A stretch of 48,037 bases of DNA from Terriglobales bacterium (GTDB taxonomy: Bacteria; Acidobacteriota; Terriglobia; Terriglobales; Acidobacteriaceae), in the NCBI GenBank assembly GCA_035624455.1, contig DASPRM010000031.1:1-48037 (forward strand), given 5' to 3'. Both the position numbers and the translations under genes were made by a program. Below are positions 8,241 to 15,771 of this stretch, in pieces. Under the pieces are notes generated by a model. That model ran no database searches. It had not been told where the DNA came from and saw nothing but the letters and a program-made list of their open reading frames with translations. The stretch's first letter is position 1. Each line of letters opens with the position of its first letter.

Positions 8241-9968
8241 ATGACCACCGATTCAGGTGAACACACCGGCTGGCGCGAGCACTTCAGCGCAGCTGTTCCC
8301 ATTGTTCGCTGGCTGCCTCACTACCAGACGAACTGGATCGGTTCCGACTTTATCGCGGGGCTGACGCTCGCCGCCTATGCCATTCCGGTTTCGCTGGCTT
8401 ACGCCTCTCTCGCCGGTTTGCCATCCCAGGCCGGCTTGTATTGCTATCTCCTTGGAGGCCTCGGTTATGCCGTTTTCGGAACATCGCGACAACTGGCAAT
8501 CGGGCCAACCTCTGCCATTTCGATTCTAATCGGCTCCGCTCTGGGCACGCTCGCTGCTGGTGATGCGTTGCGCCAAAGTCACCTAGCGATGGCAGTCGCC
8601 ATTCTCGCGGGATTCATCGGAGTCTTAGCTTGGGCGCTGCGCCTCGGCAATATTGCCAACTTTGTCTCCGAAACTGTCCTCAGCGGCTTCAAAGTCGGAG
8701 CTGGCCTGGTTATTGCTTCCACTCAATTGCCGAAGTTGTTCGGGATCAGCACTGGAGGCAACAACTTTTTCACGCGCATTATTGAACTCACGCGGCATTT
8801 GAGAGAAACCAACCCGGCTACGCTCACCGTTGGACTGGCGGCGCTTGTGCTTCTCATACTCGGTGATCGCTTGTTGCCGAGCCGCCCGATTGCACTATTC
8901 GTGGTCGCACTGTCAATCGCCGCAATGTCCTTCTTCCCCTTGGCCACTTACGGTGTCAACACAGTAGGCGCAATTCCTCAAGGGCTTCCGCACCTGGGTT
9001 GGCCGGCGGTGCAGTGGGGGGAGGTAGACGAACTCCTTGGGCTTGCTCTGGCCTGCTTCCTGTTGTCGTACGTCGAAAGTATTTCGGTAGTCCGAACTTT
9101 TGGCCTCAAGCATGGATATCCCGTCAGTGCTGACCAGGAGTTGCTCGCTCTCGGTATCGCCAATCTGGCGGCAGGAATGGGCCAGGGTTATCCCCTCGCG
9201 GGCGGGATGTCTCAGTCAGCAGTCAACGAGAAAGGTGGCGCGAAGACCCCGCTGGCCTTGGTCTTTGCCTCCGTCAGCATCGCTATCGTTTTGCTGTTTC
9301 TGACCGGACTCATGCACAACCTGCCTCAACCCGTTCTTGCCGCCGTCGTGCTTATCGCTGTTGGAGCACTCATCAAGCCCGCTGAACTCCGCCATTTGCA
9401 GCGGGTTAGCAAACTGGAGTTCTGGGTAGCAATGGTCGCCACGCTCGGAGTCCTTTTCTTTGGCATTCTCAAAGGCGTACTGCTGGCCGCCATCTTTTCC
9501 CTGATCATGCTTTTGAAACGCGCCTCCCATCCGAGGGTTGCCACGTTGGGACGCATACCTGGCACAGATCGCTTCGTCGATTCCTCCCGCTATCCGGAGA
9601 GCGAAATGATTCCCGGCGTCTTGATCCTGCGCGTGGAATCGGGGCTGTTCTACTTCAACTCTGAGAATGTGAAGAAACAGGTGCTAGCGAGCATGCGCAA
9701 CCGCGAGGTGGTCAAGCTTGTCGTAATAGACCTCTCGACTTCAGCAAATATCGACCTGGCTGGGGTACGCATGCTGTCTGAATTGCACGCCGAACTGGAA
9801 CAAGCCGGAGCCACGCTGGAACTCGCTGAAGTGCACGGAGTTGTTCGTGATCTGTCGCAAGCCGAGGGGCTGCACCACCGCATTCGGGGTATTGACCAGA
9901 GACTAGGCGTACCCGCACTGATTCAGCGTTGGGGGCAAGAACCGAATCGGGTGAGCACCTGTGCCTGA
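8241..9968 (+). CDS. SulP-family anion transporter with STAS domain
   Basis: 575 aa inner-membrane permease, probably for sulfate, bicarbonate or another anion. The SulP core (about residues 20-420) has the signature AAYAIPVSLAYASLAGLPSQ followed by GLYCYLLGGLGYAVFGTSRQ and IGPTSAISIL; multiple hydrophobic helices follow. The cytoplasmic STAS domain (about 450-555) includes LVVIDLSTSANIDLAGVRML. Start ATG 8241 is preceded by GAGGAAGG with a rather long 12-nt spacer. Its stop overlaps the start of the VIT1/CCC1 gene by 8 nt, suggesting translational coupling. Substrate cannot be told from sequence alone. Confidence 0.93.
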   Translation: MTTDSGEHTGWREHFSAAVPIVRWLPHYQTNWIGSDFIAGLTLAAYAIPVSLAYASLAGLPSQAGLYCYLLGGLGYAVFGTSRQLAIGPTSAISILIGSALGTLAAGDALRQSHLAMAVAILAGFIGVLAWALRLGNIANFVSETVLSGFKVGAGLVIASTQLPKLFGISTGGNNFFTRIIELTRHLRETNPATLTVGLAALVLLILGDRLLPSRPIALFVVALSIAAMSFFPLATYGVNTVGAIPQGLPHLGWPAVQWGEVDELLGLALACFLLSYVESISVVRTFGLKHGYPVSADQELLALGIANLAAGMGQGYPLAGGMSQSAVNEKGGAKTPLALVFASVSIAIVLLFLTGLMHNLPQPVLAAVVLIAVGALIKPAELRHLQRVSKLEFWVAMVATLGVLFFGILKGVLLAAIFSLIMLLKRASHPRVATLGRIPGTDRFVDSSRYPESEMIPGVLILRVESGLFYFNSENVKKQVLASMRNREVVKLVVIDLSTSANIDLAGVRMLSELHAELEQAGATLELAEVHGVVRDLSQAEGLHHRIRGIDQRLGVPALIQRWGQEPNRVSTCA

Positions 9969-10623
9969 AGACTGCGGCACATCGAGCAAGCGCATCCTCA
10001 ACCCCATGGAGCGGGTCGCGGAAATCCTCTTCGGGCTGATCATGGTCCTGACCATTACCTGTTCGTTCAGTATTGGGGAAGCGGGCCAGGGCGACGTTCG
10101 CAACATGCTCATCGGGGCCCTGGGCTGCAATCTGGCGTGGGGCTTTATCGACGCGGTCATGTATTGGATGGCCTGCTTCAGTACTCGCGGACAGGGCATA
10201 CTTGCACTTCGAGCAGTCCGCAGTGCTGCCGGACCCGAGGAAGCACATCACATCATTGCCGGCGCGATGCCACCTTTGCTGGCGTCGGTTGTCTCTCCGG
10301 CGCAATTCGAGTCGATGCGACAAAAATTGACGCAATTGACCGAACCGCCGGAGCGTCCTCGGCTAACCAAACAAGATTGGTTGGGCGGTGTGGGGGTATT
10401 CCTGCTCGTTCTCTTAGCCACCCTGCCGGTGGTGCTTCCCTTTGCTGTGGTCAGGGAAGGCCGGCGAGCCCTGCGCATCTCCAACGCAATTGCGATTGTG
10501 ATGCTTTTTCTGAGTGGCTATGTATTCGGCCGGTACGCCGGACATAGTCCATGGAGAATGGGGCTGTTGATGGTGATTGTAGGCAGCGCAATGGTCGGGA
10601 TCACCATTGCGCTAGGAGGCTAG
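9961..10623 (+). CDS. VIT1/CCC1-type transporter family protein
   Basis: 220 aa membrane protein related to VIT1/CCC1 iron and manganese transporters. Visible: NPMERVAEILFGLIMVLTIT near the N-terminus, GALGCNLAWGFIDAVMYWMA (second helix pair with the family's polar pattern), a cytoplasmic middle, then three C-terminal helices starting at GVGVFLLVLLATLPVVLPF. About five membrane segments in total. The GTG start at 9961 overlaps the SulP stop by 8 nt. An AGGAGG near its own 3' end (10614-10619) appears to serve the next gene. Metal transport is known for the family; the actual ion here is inference. Confidence 0.8.
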   Translation: MPEDCGTSSKRILNPMERVAEILFGLIMVLTITCSFSIGEAGQGDVRNMLIGALGCNLAWGFIDAVMYWMACFSTRGQGILALRAVRSAAGPEEAHHIIAGAMPPLLASVVSPAQFESMRQKLTQLTEPPERPRLTKQDWLGGVGVFLLVLLATLPVVLPFAVVREGRRALRISNAIAIVMLFLSGYVFGRYAGHSPWRMGLLMVIVGSAMVGITIALGG

Positions 10624-10624
10624 G

Positions 10625-11266
10625 GTTACGCGGCGCCGGATCCTCCTCGTTATCGTTCTCATCGTCGGGCCGATCCTGGCCCAAACGCCGAACGCTCCCG
10701 CGCCCTCTTCCGACACTGCAAGTCACCAGTGGTCGTTTTCGCTCGCAACCACTGGATACATTATTCCGGACGACCAGTCCTACGCCTCCCCCACTTTCAG
10801 TGCCGATCACAAATGGCTGCACCTGGAAGCTCGCTACAACTACGAGGATCTGGAGACCGCGTCGTTGTGGGCCGGTTACAACTTCAGCGTAGGTGATCGG
10901 CTCGTTCTGGACGCCACGCCCATGCTTGGTGCCGTTTTCGGAAGCACGAATGGAATCGCTCCTGGCTTCAATCTTGCGATCACCTACAAACGGATTGAGC
11001 TCTTCAGCCAGGGCGAATACGTAATTGTCCCCTCAGATACCACCCGGAATTTTTTCTACAGTTGGAATGAATTGAGCTATTCGCTGACGGACTGGCTCCG
11101 GGCCGGTCTGGCTTCCCAGCGGACCCGGGTCTATCAGACCCCGCTCGATGTCCAGCGCGGCGTACTGGTCGGCTGCCATTACAAGAAAATGGATTTCACG
11201 ACCTACATATTTAATGCCGGCTGGACCGACCCGACTGTGGTTCTCTCGCTGGGCATCAAATTTTGA
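10625..11266 (+). CDS. Predicted outer-membrane beta-barrel protein with no canonical start codon
   Basis: 213 aa if read from GTT 10625. Translation gives a textbook signal peptide (VTRRRILLVIVLIVGPILAQ) followed by a secreted, aromatic-rich, alternating-strand protein ending GWTDPTVVLSLGIKF with a C-terminal Phe, typical of outer-membrane barrels. An AGGAGG at 10614-10619 is placed 5 nt before GTT, exactly where a GTG would be expected, and an in-frame TAG at 10613 blocks any earlier start. The first canonical start, TTG 10865, would delete the signal and about 80 residues. The gene begins next to the VIT1 stop, so coupling is likely. Possible explanations are a sequencing error (GTG read as GTT), a real start-codon mutation or rare initiation. 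No named family recognised. Confidence 0.7.
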   Translation, partial: VTRRRILLVIVLIVGPILAQTPNAPAPSSDTASHQWSFSLATTGYIIPDDQSYASPTFSADHKWLHLEARYNYEDLETASLWAGYNFSVGDRLVLDATPMLGAVFGSTNGIAPGFNLAITYKRIELFSQGEYVIVPSDTTRNFFYSWNELSYSLTDWLRAGLASQRTRVYQTPLDVQRGVLVGCHYKKMDFTTYIFNAGWTDPTVVLSLGIKF

Positions 11267-11278
11267 GTTCCGCCGCCA

Positions 11279-11294
11279 CTGTCAACAGTAACAG
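11279..11294. promoter_or_regulatory. Operator-like dyad, site 3 (CTGTCA-ACAG-TAACAG)
   Basis: One mismatch. It lies 13 bp after the outer-membrane protein stop and 125 bp before the DUF4136 gene start, its likely target. Confidence 0.6.
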
Positions 11295-11418
11295 TTCGCA
11301 ATCTCACGCTGTGGGCGTAACGTAGGTGTGTTTTCCCTAAGACCAGGCACGTTTGCGTGGATCTGGCTTAGGCGTAGTACAAAAATCGTGCGTCGATACC
11401 GCACCCGGAGATACACCT

Positions 11419-11979
11419 ATGAAGCGACTTTCCCTCATCTCAATCGCGCTGCTCTTTTTCCTGGCGAGTAGCGCAGTCGGCCAGGATGTTCGCTACAACT
11501 ACGATAAGAATGCCGATTTCTCCAAGTTCAAAACCTACAAATGGGTGACCCTAAAAGACGCAAACAAGGTCAACGATCTGGTCGATCAACAGATCAAGTC
11601 GACCATAGACGCGGAGCTGGCCAAGAAAGGCCTGTCAAAAACCGATTCGGACAGTGCAGATCTTTACGTTGGTTACCAGGCCGGCGTGGGCCAGGAGAAG
11701 CAGTTCACCTCCTACAATACCGATTGGGGATACGGTCCTGGCTGGTATCGCGGAGGATGGTACGGCGGTGGAGGCGGGATGACCACCGGTCAGACTTCCA
11801 CTATCTATATTGGCCAGCTGGCCGTGGACATGTATGACTCAAAGGGTCATGACTTAGCGTGGCGAGGTATCGCCAGCAAAACCATCGATACTAAAGCCAA
11901 GCCAGACAAACAGCAGAAAAACCTGACCAAGGCGGTAGCGAAGCTGCTAAAGAACTTCCCCCCGCCTGTGAAGAAATAA
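11419..11979 (+). CDS. DUF4136 secreted protein
   Basis: 186 aa. ATG 11419 follows GGAG with an 8-nt spacer and opens a signal peptide ending SSAVGQ. The mature protein starts DVRYNYDKNADFSKFKTYKW, the hallmark of DUF4136 proteins, with VDQQIKSTIDAELAKKGL, SADLYVGYQAG and a later GQLAVDMYDSKGHDLAWRG. A Gly/Tyr/Trp-rich loop sits at about residues 110-124. The protein lacks a lipobox, unlike many family members. Function of DUF4136 is not established; periplasmic or outer-membrane-associated location is inferred. Site 3 lies upstream, and a hairpin between it and the convergent neighbour probably ends both transcripts. Confidence 0.85.
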   Translation: MKRLSLISIALLFFLASSAVGQDVRYNYDKNADFSKFKTYKWVTLKDANKVNDLVDQQIKSTIDAELAKKGLSKTDSDSADLYVGYQAGVGQEKQFTSYNTDWGYGPGWYRGGWYGGGGGMTTGQTSTIYIGQLAVDMYDSKGHDLAWRGIASKTIDTKAKPDKQQKNLTKAVAKLLKNFPPPVKK

Positions 11980-12033
11980 ACTGACTGTTGGTTTGGCGAG
12001 GGCATACACGAAATCGGAATTGATTGGGGTTGT

Positions 12034-12056
12034 GCCAGCGGGATCATCCCGCTGGC
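12034..12056. terminator. Strong hairpin between convergent genes
   Basis: Perfect 10-bp stem GCCAGCGGGA / TCCCGCTGGC with a 3-nt loop, between the 3' ends of DUF4136 (+) and the Spy-like gene (-). There is no clear T tract on either side, so it may be a bidirectional terminator or an RNA-stabilising hairpin. Confidence 0.5.
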
Positions 12057-12118
12057 GCTGCCGCGTAAGGAACTAAAGCGCGTCTGTGGGATAAACGCCC
12101 GCTCAGTCGGATTCTCTG

Positions 12119-12793
12119 TCAGTTCTGCCGATCGGTGTCCCGATCCGCGATGAGCTTCTTGAGTTCCTGCTTCTGCTGTTTTCGCATGGCTTCGAGCTTC
12201 TCGACCTGGGCAGGGGTGAGAAGAGGCTTTAACTTAGCGTCGGAAGAGCGCACGATTTTCTCGTATGCGGCAAGTTTCTCTTTCTGGGAGAGCACAGGAT
12301 TTCCCCAATACTGCCCGGCCTCACCGACTTCCTGCTCCAAGATCGGTCTGATCTTCGTCTGCTGGTCTTCGGTCAGGTTCAAGGCCTCGGAAAGATGTTG
12401 CATCTTCATGCTGAAGTATTGGCCGGGCGCCTTGGTCCAATCGATTTTGGCTGGTGCAGTTATGGACTCGCGCCGCAGGATGGGGACTTCGGTCTTGCCG
12501 GAAAGATCACTGTAAAAAGTTATGGTCTCGGCTCCGACCAAGACTGGCAGATCTCTTCCTGCCACATACGTGACTGTCGTCGTGCCATTGGGCGGTGTAT
12601 AGAGAACCACATAAAGCGTGTTTCCGACCTTCACCGAGACGTCATACCGGGGAGTGCCGCTGGCTTTGTCTTGCGGTGTGTCTTGGTGGGCAGTCACTGC
12701 CATGATGGTGCCTGACTGGTACTTGGTGGAGGAGGTCTGAGCGAAGGCTGACAGAGTCGCGCAGAGCAGTAACAGAACCAGCCGCTTTGTCAT
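12119..12793 (-). CDS. Secreted protein with C-terminal LTxxQ/Spy-like helices
   Basis: 224 aa. ATG 12793 is preceded by GGAGGG with a 7-nt spacer and opens a signal peptide ending LSAFAQ. Residues about 20-110 form a beta-rich part (YQSGTIMAVTAH, YDVSVKVGNTLYVVLYTPPN). Residues 130-224 are helical with ALNLTEDQQTKIRPILEQE and LTPAQVEKLEAMRKQQKQEL, the LTxxQ repeat pattern of Spy/CpxP-type periplasmic proteins. The highly charged C-terminus is likely solvent exposed. It is transcribed towards DUF4136. A perfect CTGTCA-N4-TGACAG dyad is 105 bp upstream. Envelope-stress chaperone activity is inference from the helix motif only. Confidence 0.75.
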   Translation of the reverse strand: MTKRLVLLLLCATLSAFAQTSSTKYQSGTIMAVTAHQDTPQDKASGTPRYDVSVKVGNTLYVVLYTPPNGTTTVTYVAGRDLPVLVGAETITFYSDLSGKTEVPILRRESITAPAKIDWTKAPGQYFSMKMQHLSEALNLTEDQQTKIRPILEQEVGEAGQYWGNPVLSQKEKLAAYEKIVRSSDAKLKPLLTPAQVEKLEAMRKQQKQELKKLIADRDTDRQN

Positions 12794-12897
12794 CGTGATC
12801 CCTCCGGGCGGTGAAAGAGAAAAATGAATTCCCGCAGGCGCAAGTGTTCAACGACTGAGCCTGATAGAAGTCTACAGATGGAATACGCAGGAACACA

Positions 12898-12913
12898 CTG
12901 TCAACAGTGACAG
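12898..12913. promoter_or_regulatory. Operator-like dyad, site 4, perfect (CTGTCA-ACAG-TGACAG)
   Basis: No mismatch to the consensus. It lies 105 bp upstream of the Spy-like gene (start 12793) and 69 bp after the stop of the response regulator, so the Spy-like gene is the likely target. Confidence 0.7.
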
Positions 12914-12981
12914 GGGCGTGCGGAGGTAAGGGCCACTCTTCCGAGACTATTGGCAATGCAGGTTCGCCCGGCGGCCAAGCC

Positions 12982-13629
12982 TCAGGCAGCGATTATGTGG
13001 TTTCTGACCGCATAGCGCACCAGCTCGGCATTACTCTTGGCGCCAAGTACTTCCATGATCCGATACTTGTGAAAGGCTACGGTCCTGGTGGTCATGTTGA
13101 GAATGTCGCCGACTTCCTTCATTACTTTTCCTTCCGCCAGTAACTGCAAGACCTCGCGTTGCCTTTCTGTCAGGCGAGCGTCTTCTTCCACCTTGCGGGT
13201 ATCCTGCCGGCGCAGGTAATTGATGGTGTCCTTGGGCAGCGTCCGCGACATGTAGGTGTTTCCTCGAAGCACTTCACGGACGGCAGTCAACAATTCCGCA
13301 CCAGCACAGGTTTTGAGCAAATAGCCGGAACCACCGCGACGGAAGGCTTCGGCGGCGACTTCGGGATCGGGGTTCATGGTTAGGAACACCAGCTTGACCG
13401 CCGGCATCTGTTCCTTGATCTGCTGCCCGGCATCCAGACCATTGAGGACGGGCATGGCGATATCGATGACAATAAGGTTGGGTTGCAACTCCGCAGCTCT
13501 ACGAACCAGGGCACGTCCATTGCTTACGGTGCCGACCACCTCATATTCGGATTCGAGTAGCTTTTTGCACAGCTCAGCAACGAGGTTGTGATCGTCTGCG
13601 ATAAGAATGCGAGGGCGATTGGCTGGCAT
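12982..13629 (-). CDS. NarL/FixJ-family (LuxR HTH) response regulator
   Basis: 215 aa DNA-binding regulator. ATG 13629 is preceded by GGAGGG and gives MPANRPRILIADDHN, a standard receiver start; earlier in-frame starts add unrelated residues. Receiver domain 5-120 with acidic pair D12/D13, phospho-acceptor D56 in LIVIDIAMPVLNG, T84 and K106. The LuxR-type HTH domain (about 150-215) shows LTERQREVLQLLAEGKVMKE and TTRTVAFHKYRIMEVLGAKS. The NarL-type kinase at 16357-18111 is a plausible partner. This is the only DNA-binding regulator I see in the window and so the first candidate to bind the recurrent 16-bp dyad, whose 7-2-7 layout fits this family. That link is inference. Confidence 0.93.
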   Translation of the reverse strand: MPANRPRILIADDHNLVAELCKKLLESEYEVVGTVSNGRALVRRAAELQPNLIVIDIAMPVLNGLDAGQQIKEQMPAVKLVFLTMNPDPEVAAEAFRRGGSGYLLKTCAGAELLTAVREVLRGNTYMSRTLPKDTINYLRRQDTRKVEEDARLTERQREVLQLLAEGKVMKEVGDILNMTTRTVAFHKYRIMEVLGAKSNAELVRYAVRNHIIAA

Positions 13630-14032
13630 ATGGTCCCTCCTGGGATTACGCTGGGGCCCCTCGAACCTATGTCGTTGGTAAATGGATTGTTGGTCGCCGC
13701 ACAGCCGGTTCGGGATGTGCAAAACTGGTTGATAGGAGTTTTCGGCTGATTTAGGGCACCCATTATACACGTGATGCCGGATTTGTTAGTTCTTGTGATG
13801 GCAAAGCGCAAAATGGGGCGGCGGGATGATTATGGGAAGAGATGTGCTGCTGTCGAGATTGCGCCGCTCCCCACGTTAACCCTGGGCAGGGCTAAGATGG
13901 GGCACCCGCCGACATGCACTATCGGTGCGAGATGACGAGTTGTAAAAGACAGGCCGGGTTCGCCTCAGTCCCCCTCTGCAATGGGACGGAAAGCGAGCCC
14001 GGCGCTCTATCCTGCCAGGCTGACTTCTGCGA
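13630..14032. other. 403-bp intergenic region with response-regulator promoter area and a large hairpin
   Basis: No coding sequence is supported. On the minus strand TATAAT (13762-13767) could be a -10 for the response regulator, without an evident -35. A large imperfect hairpin at 13953-14003 follows the LPKTS gene. No CTGTCA-N4-TGACAG copy is present here, unlike at most other island genes. Confidence 0.5.
13953..14003 (-). terminator. Long two-tier hairpin after the LPKTS gene
   Basis: The outer stem pairs 13953-13963 (GCCGGGTTCGC) with 13993-14003 (GCGAGCCCGGC), 10 of 11 canonical plus one G-T wobble. An inner stem GTCCC/GGGAC sits inside a 10-nt loop. On the minus strand it starts 29 nt after the LPKTS gene stop and is followed by CTGTCTTTT, which fits a terminator. 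A structured RNA is an alternative. Confidence 0.45.
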
Positions 14033-14806
14033 CTAAACCAGCTTACGAAACACTCTGATCCCGAGCGACGAGAGCAGGCTTAATGCACCCAGCAAGCCAA
14101 AGAGAGGCAGCAGGCTGCTGGTCTTCGGCAAAGCGGCAGTTTCAGTGGCAGCAGGGGCTGAGGGTGCCGGTGTCGGTGCAGCCACTGCAATCAGGATGGG
14201 AACATCCGCCGGAGGCGGTGGCGGGGGCGCGGTTCCGGTCAGCTCTTTGTGCTGACTGACAAAGGTCACTGGCTGTTCCACAATCCTGGTTGCCGAGACC
14301 TTCATGCCTTTCTTCAAGCCCCAGGCATCCGTCATTTGTCCGTTGACGTTGAATTGCTGTCCTTTGGGGATGTTGAATTTCTGATTAGTACCGTCCTCCA
14401 GGGTCAGGATGACGGAGTTGGGCGGACTTACATGCCAGACCGTCCCGGTGACACTCTGCACCGTGGTAACGACCTTGGGGGTGGTAGTGGTGGTTATGGT
14501 CCTCTGAAGCTTCATGCCGGGCTTCAAATCGTGAATCCCGAGTTGCTTTCCGTCGACCGTAACGCGGGCACTTTCCGGCACATTGGAAATGTGGCGAATG
14601 GTACCGTCTTCCATTTTCACTACCAGGTCATTGCCCGAAACATACACCACCTCGGCGCGTTCCACCTGCACTTGCTTGGTGGACGGTTCGGCGGCGGTAG
14701 AGGTTTGCGTTTGCACCTGTGCGCTGACATTCAAGGCCGTGGCCATGCAAATAGCCGCTACCGCGAGCGCCAGCCACAGTTGTGTCCATCTGTTGCCTGG
14801 GTTCAT
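14033..14806 (-). CDS. Secreted protein with C-terminal LPKTS sorting signal (probable sortase substrate)
   Basis: 257 aa. ATG 14806 is preceded by AAGGAG with a good spacer. A signal peptide spans residues 1-30. The middle has two similar modules: EVVYVSGNDLVVKMEDGTIR with IHDLKPGMKLQRTI (about 51-104), and GTVWHVSPPNSVILTLEDGT with AWGLKKGMKVSATR (about 121-174). A proline/alanine linker (about 194-220, with PPPPPP) leads to LPKTS at 226-230, a hydrophobic helix to about 250 and a basic tail RVFRKLV. That tripartite C-terminus is the classical layout for sortase anchoring, with Ser in place of Gly of LPXTG. The sortase gene is 68 bp upstream on the same strand, so it is probably the dedicated enzyme. 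What the surface protein binds is unknown. Confidence 0.82.
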   Translation of the reverse strand: MNPGNRWTQLWLALAVAAICMATALNVSAQVQTQTSTAAEPSTKQVQVERAEVVYVSGNDLVVKMEDGTIRHISNVPESARVTVDGKQLGIHDLKPGMKLQRTITTTTTPKVVTTVQSVTGTVWHVSPPNSVILTLEDGTNQKFNIPKGQQFNVNGQMTDAWGLKKGMKVSATRIVEQPVTFVSQHKELTGTAPPPPPPADVPILIAVAAPTPAPSAPAATETAALPKTSSLLPLFGLLGALSLLSSLGIRVFRKLV

Positions 14807-14874
14807 TGTGTGTCTCTCCTTTTCTGACTTCGGAACTATGGAGCTAGAGCCGGTAGTGCCGGATATTGAAACCA

Positions 14875-15585
14875 TTACTTCACATTTGCCTTAGCATCTG
14901 TTTCGCTGAAGCGGAGTTTTGAATTCTGTTGCGCGGATTCTCTCAAGTTCGAATCCACGCGCGAAGCCTGCACGATGTAGCGCTGAGGAGCGCTGCCCAC
15001 GAAATAAAAGGGATAGCAGGTCACCAACGTCAGGGACGGCTGCTGGCGTGGCGCGAGTACAGAGACGTCGTTGGGATCGACGATGATCATGCGATCGATG
15101 CGGTAAGTGTTGGTTTCTGTTTGCGTATCTATTTCGATCGTGTCTCCCAGAACTACGTCCTTGAGTCCGCGAAAGAATCCGTCACGATGACCGGCAATAG
15201 CGATGTTGCCGTCATCTCCGGGACGAGCCGTGCCGGCAATGAGTCCGACCCCGCGGTTGAGGCTGAGATCGTCAGTGCCATTGAGCACCGGCACTTCCAG
15301 GCGAATTTTGGGAATACGAAGAATGGCGCTGGCGGGAGTGAAGTGGACGGCTAAGCTTTGCTGGTACTCCTTGATCCGCTTCTCTGACCAAAGGCTGAAG
15401 TCAGGGCTGCCCGCGGTCATCACGATCTCAGGGGATTGATTTCGCGAGGCGGTCTGCTCGCTCTTAAACCGCTGAACCTCTGCTCGGGAAAGAATAGCGC
15501 CGTGGATGCGCGCGCCCAGATACAGGGCGAGCAACAGCCCGCCGGTGATCGCCAACACAAATTCCAACTTGCCTAGCCGACGCAT
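14875..15585 (-). CDS. Class D-like sortase
   Basis: 236 aa membrane-anchored cysteine transpeptidase. One N-terminal helix (about 8-24) acts as the anchor. The catalytic domain carries His133 in IAGHRDGFFRGL, Cys190 in LTLVTCYPFYFVG and Arg202 in SAPQRYIV, the complete sortase triad. Sequences such as GNIAIAGHRD and TLVTCYPF resemble class D sortases. The enzyme would cleave its substrate between Thr and the following residue and join it to an acceptor. The downstream gene encodes one LPKTS protein. The acceptor in a diderm cell is not obvious. Start ATG 15585 is chosen; a GTG at 15597 adds four residues. A promoter and a perfect dyad (site 5) are upstream. Confidence 0.92.
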   Translation of the reverse strand: MRRLGKLEFVLAITGGLLLALYLGARIHGAILSRAEVQRFKSEQTASRNQSPEIVMTAGSPDFSLWSEKRIKEYQQSLAVHFTPASAILRIPKIRLEVPVLNGTDDLSLNRGVGLIAGTARPGDDGNIAIAGHRDGFFRGLKDVVLGDTIEIDTQTETNTYRIDRMIIVDPNDVSVLAPRQQPSLTLVTCYPFYFVGSAPQRYIVQASRVDSNLRESAQQNSKLRFSETDAKANVK

Positions 15586-15686
15586 GATTACCACCACAGC
15601 TTAGAGTGAGTTCGCTTCTCCTTGCATCAACGAGGTGGCGCGAATACCACTCAGAGGCTCGCCGGTCAGCGGCAATTGCGAGCCGA

Positions 15687-15715
15687 AGTATAGCTCACCT
15701 GATGTGCAGTAACAG
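15687..15715 (-). promoter_or_regulatory. Predicted promoter of the sortase operon
   Basis: On the minus strand -35 CTGTTA (15710-15715) and -10 TATACT (15687-15692) are separated by 17 bp. The -35 equals one half of the CTGTCA dyad with one change. Site 5 is 25 bp further upstream, centred about 69 bp before the expected start of transcription, a position usual for an activator. Confidence 0.45.
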
Positions 15716-15740
15716 TAGGTGGAACGGGTTTAAAAGGTAA

Positions 15741-15756
15741 CTGTCATTACTGACAG
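15741..15756. promoter_or_regulatory. Operator-like dyad, site 5, perfect (CTGTCA-TTAC-TGACAG)
   Basis: No mismatch. It lies 156 bp upstream of the sortase start and 15 bp after the stop of the receiver-only regulator. The sortase-substrate operon is the evident target. Confidence 0.7.
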
Positions 15757-15771
15757 GTCCGGAGAACACTC

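Noticed and set aside
12116-12131. CTGTCA-GTTC-TGCCGA as another dyad copy
   Set aside because: It overlaps the stop codon of the Spy-like gene, between convergent genes, with a poor right half, so it is unlikely to be a promoter site.
13985-14025. Partial resemblance to a c-di-GMP (GEMM-I) riboswitch, GGGACGGAAAGC followed by CCTGCCAGGCTG on the plus strand
   Set aside because: The conserved 5' GGCAAACC part is missing, the AGCCC bases are used in the long outer stem, and no plus-strand gene follows.
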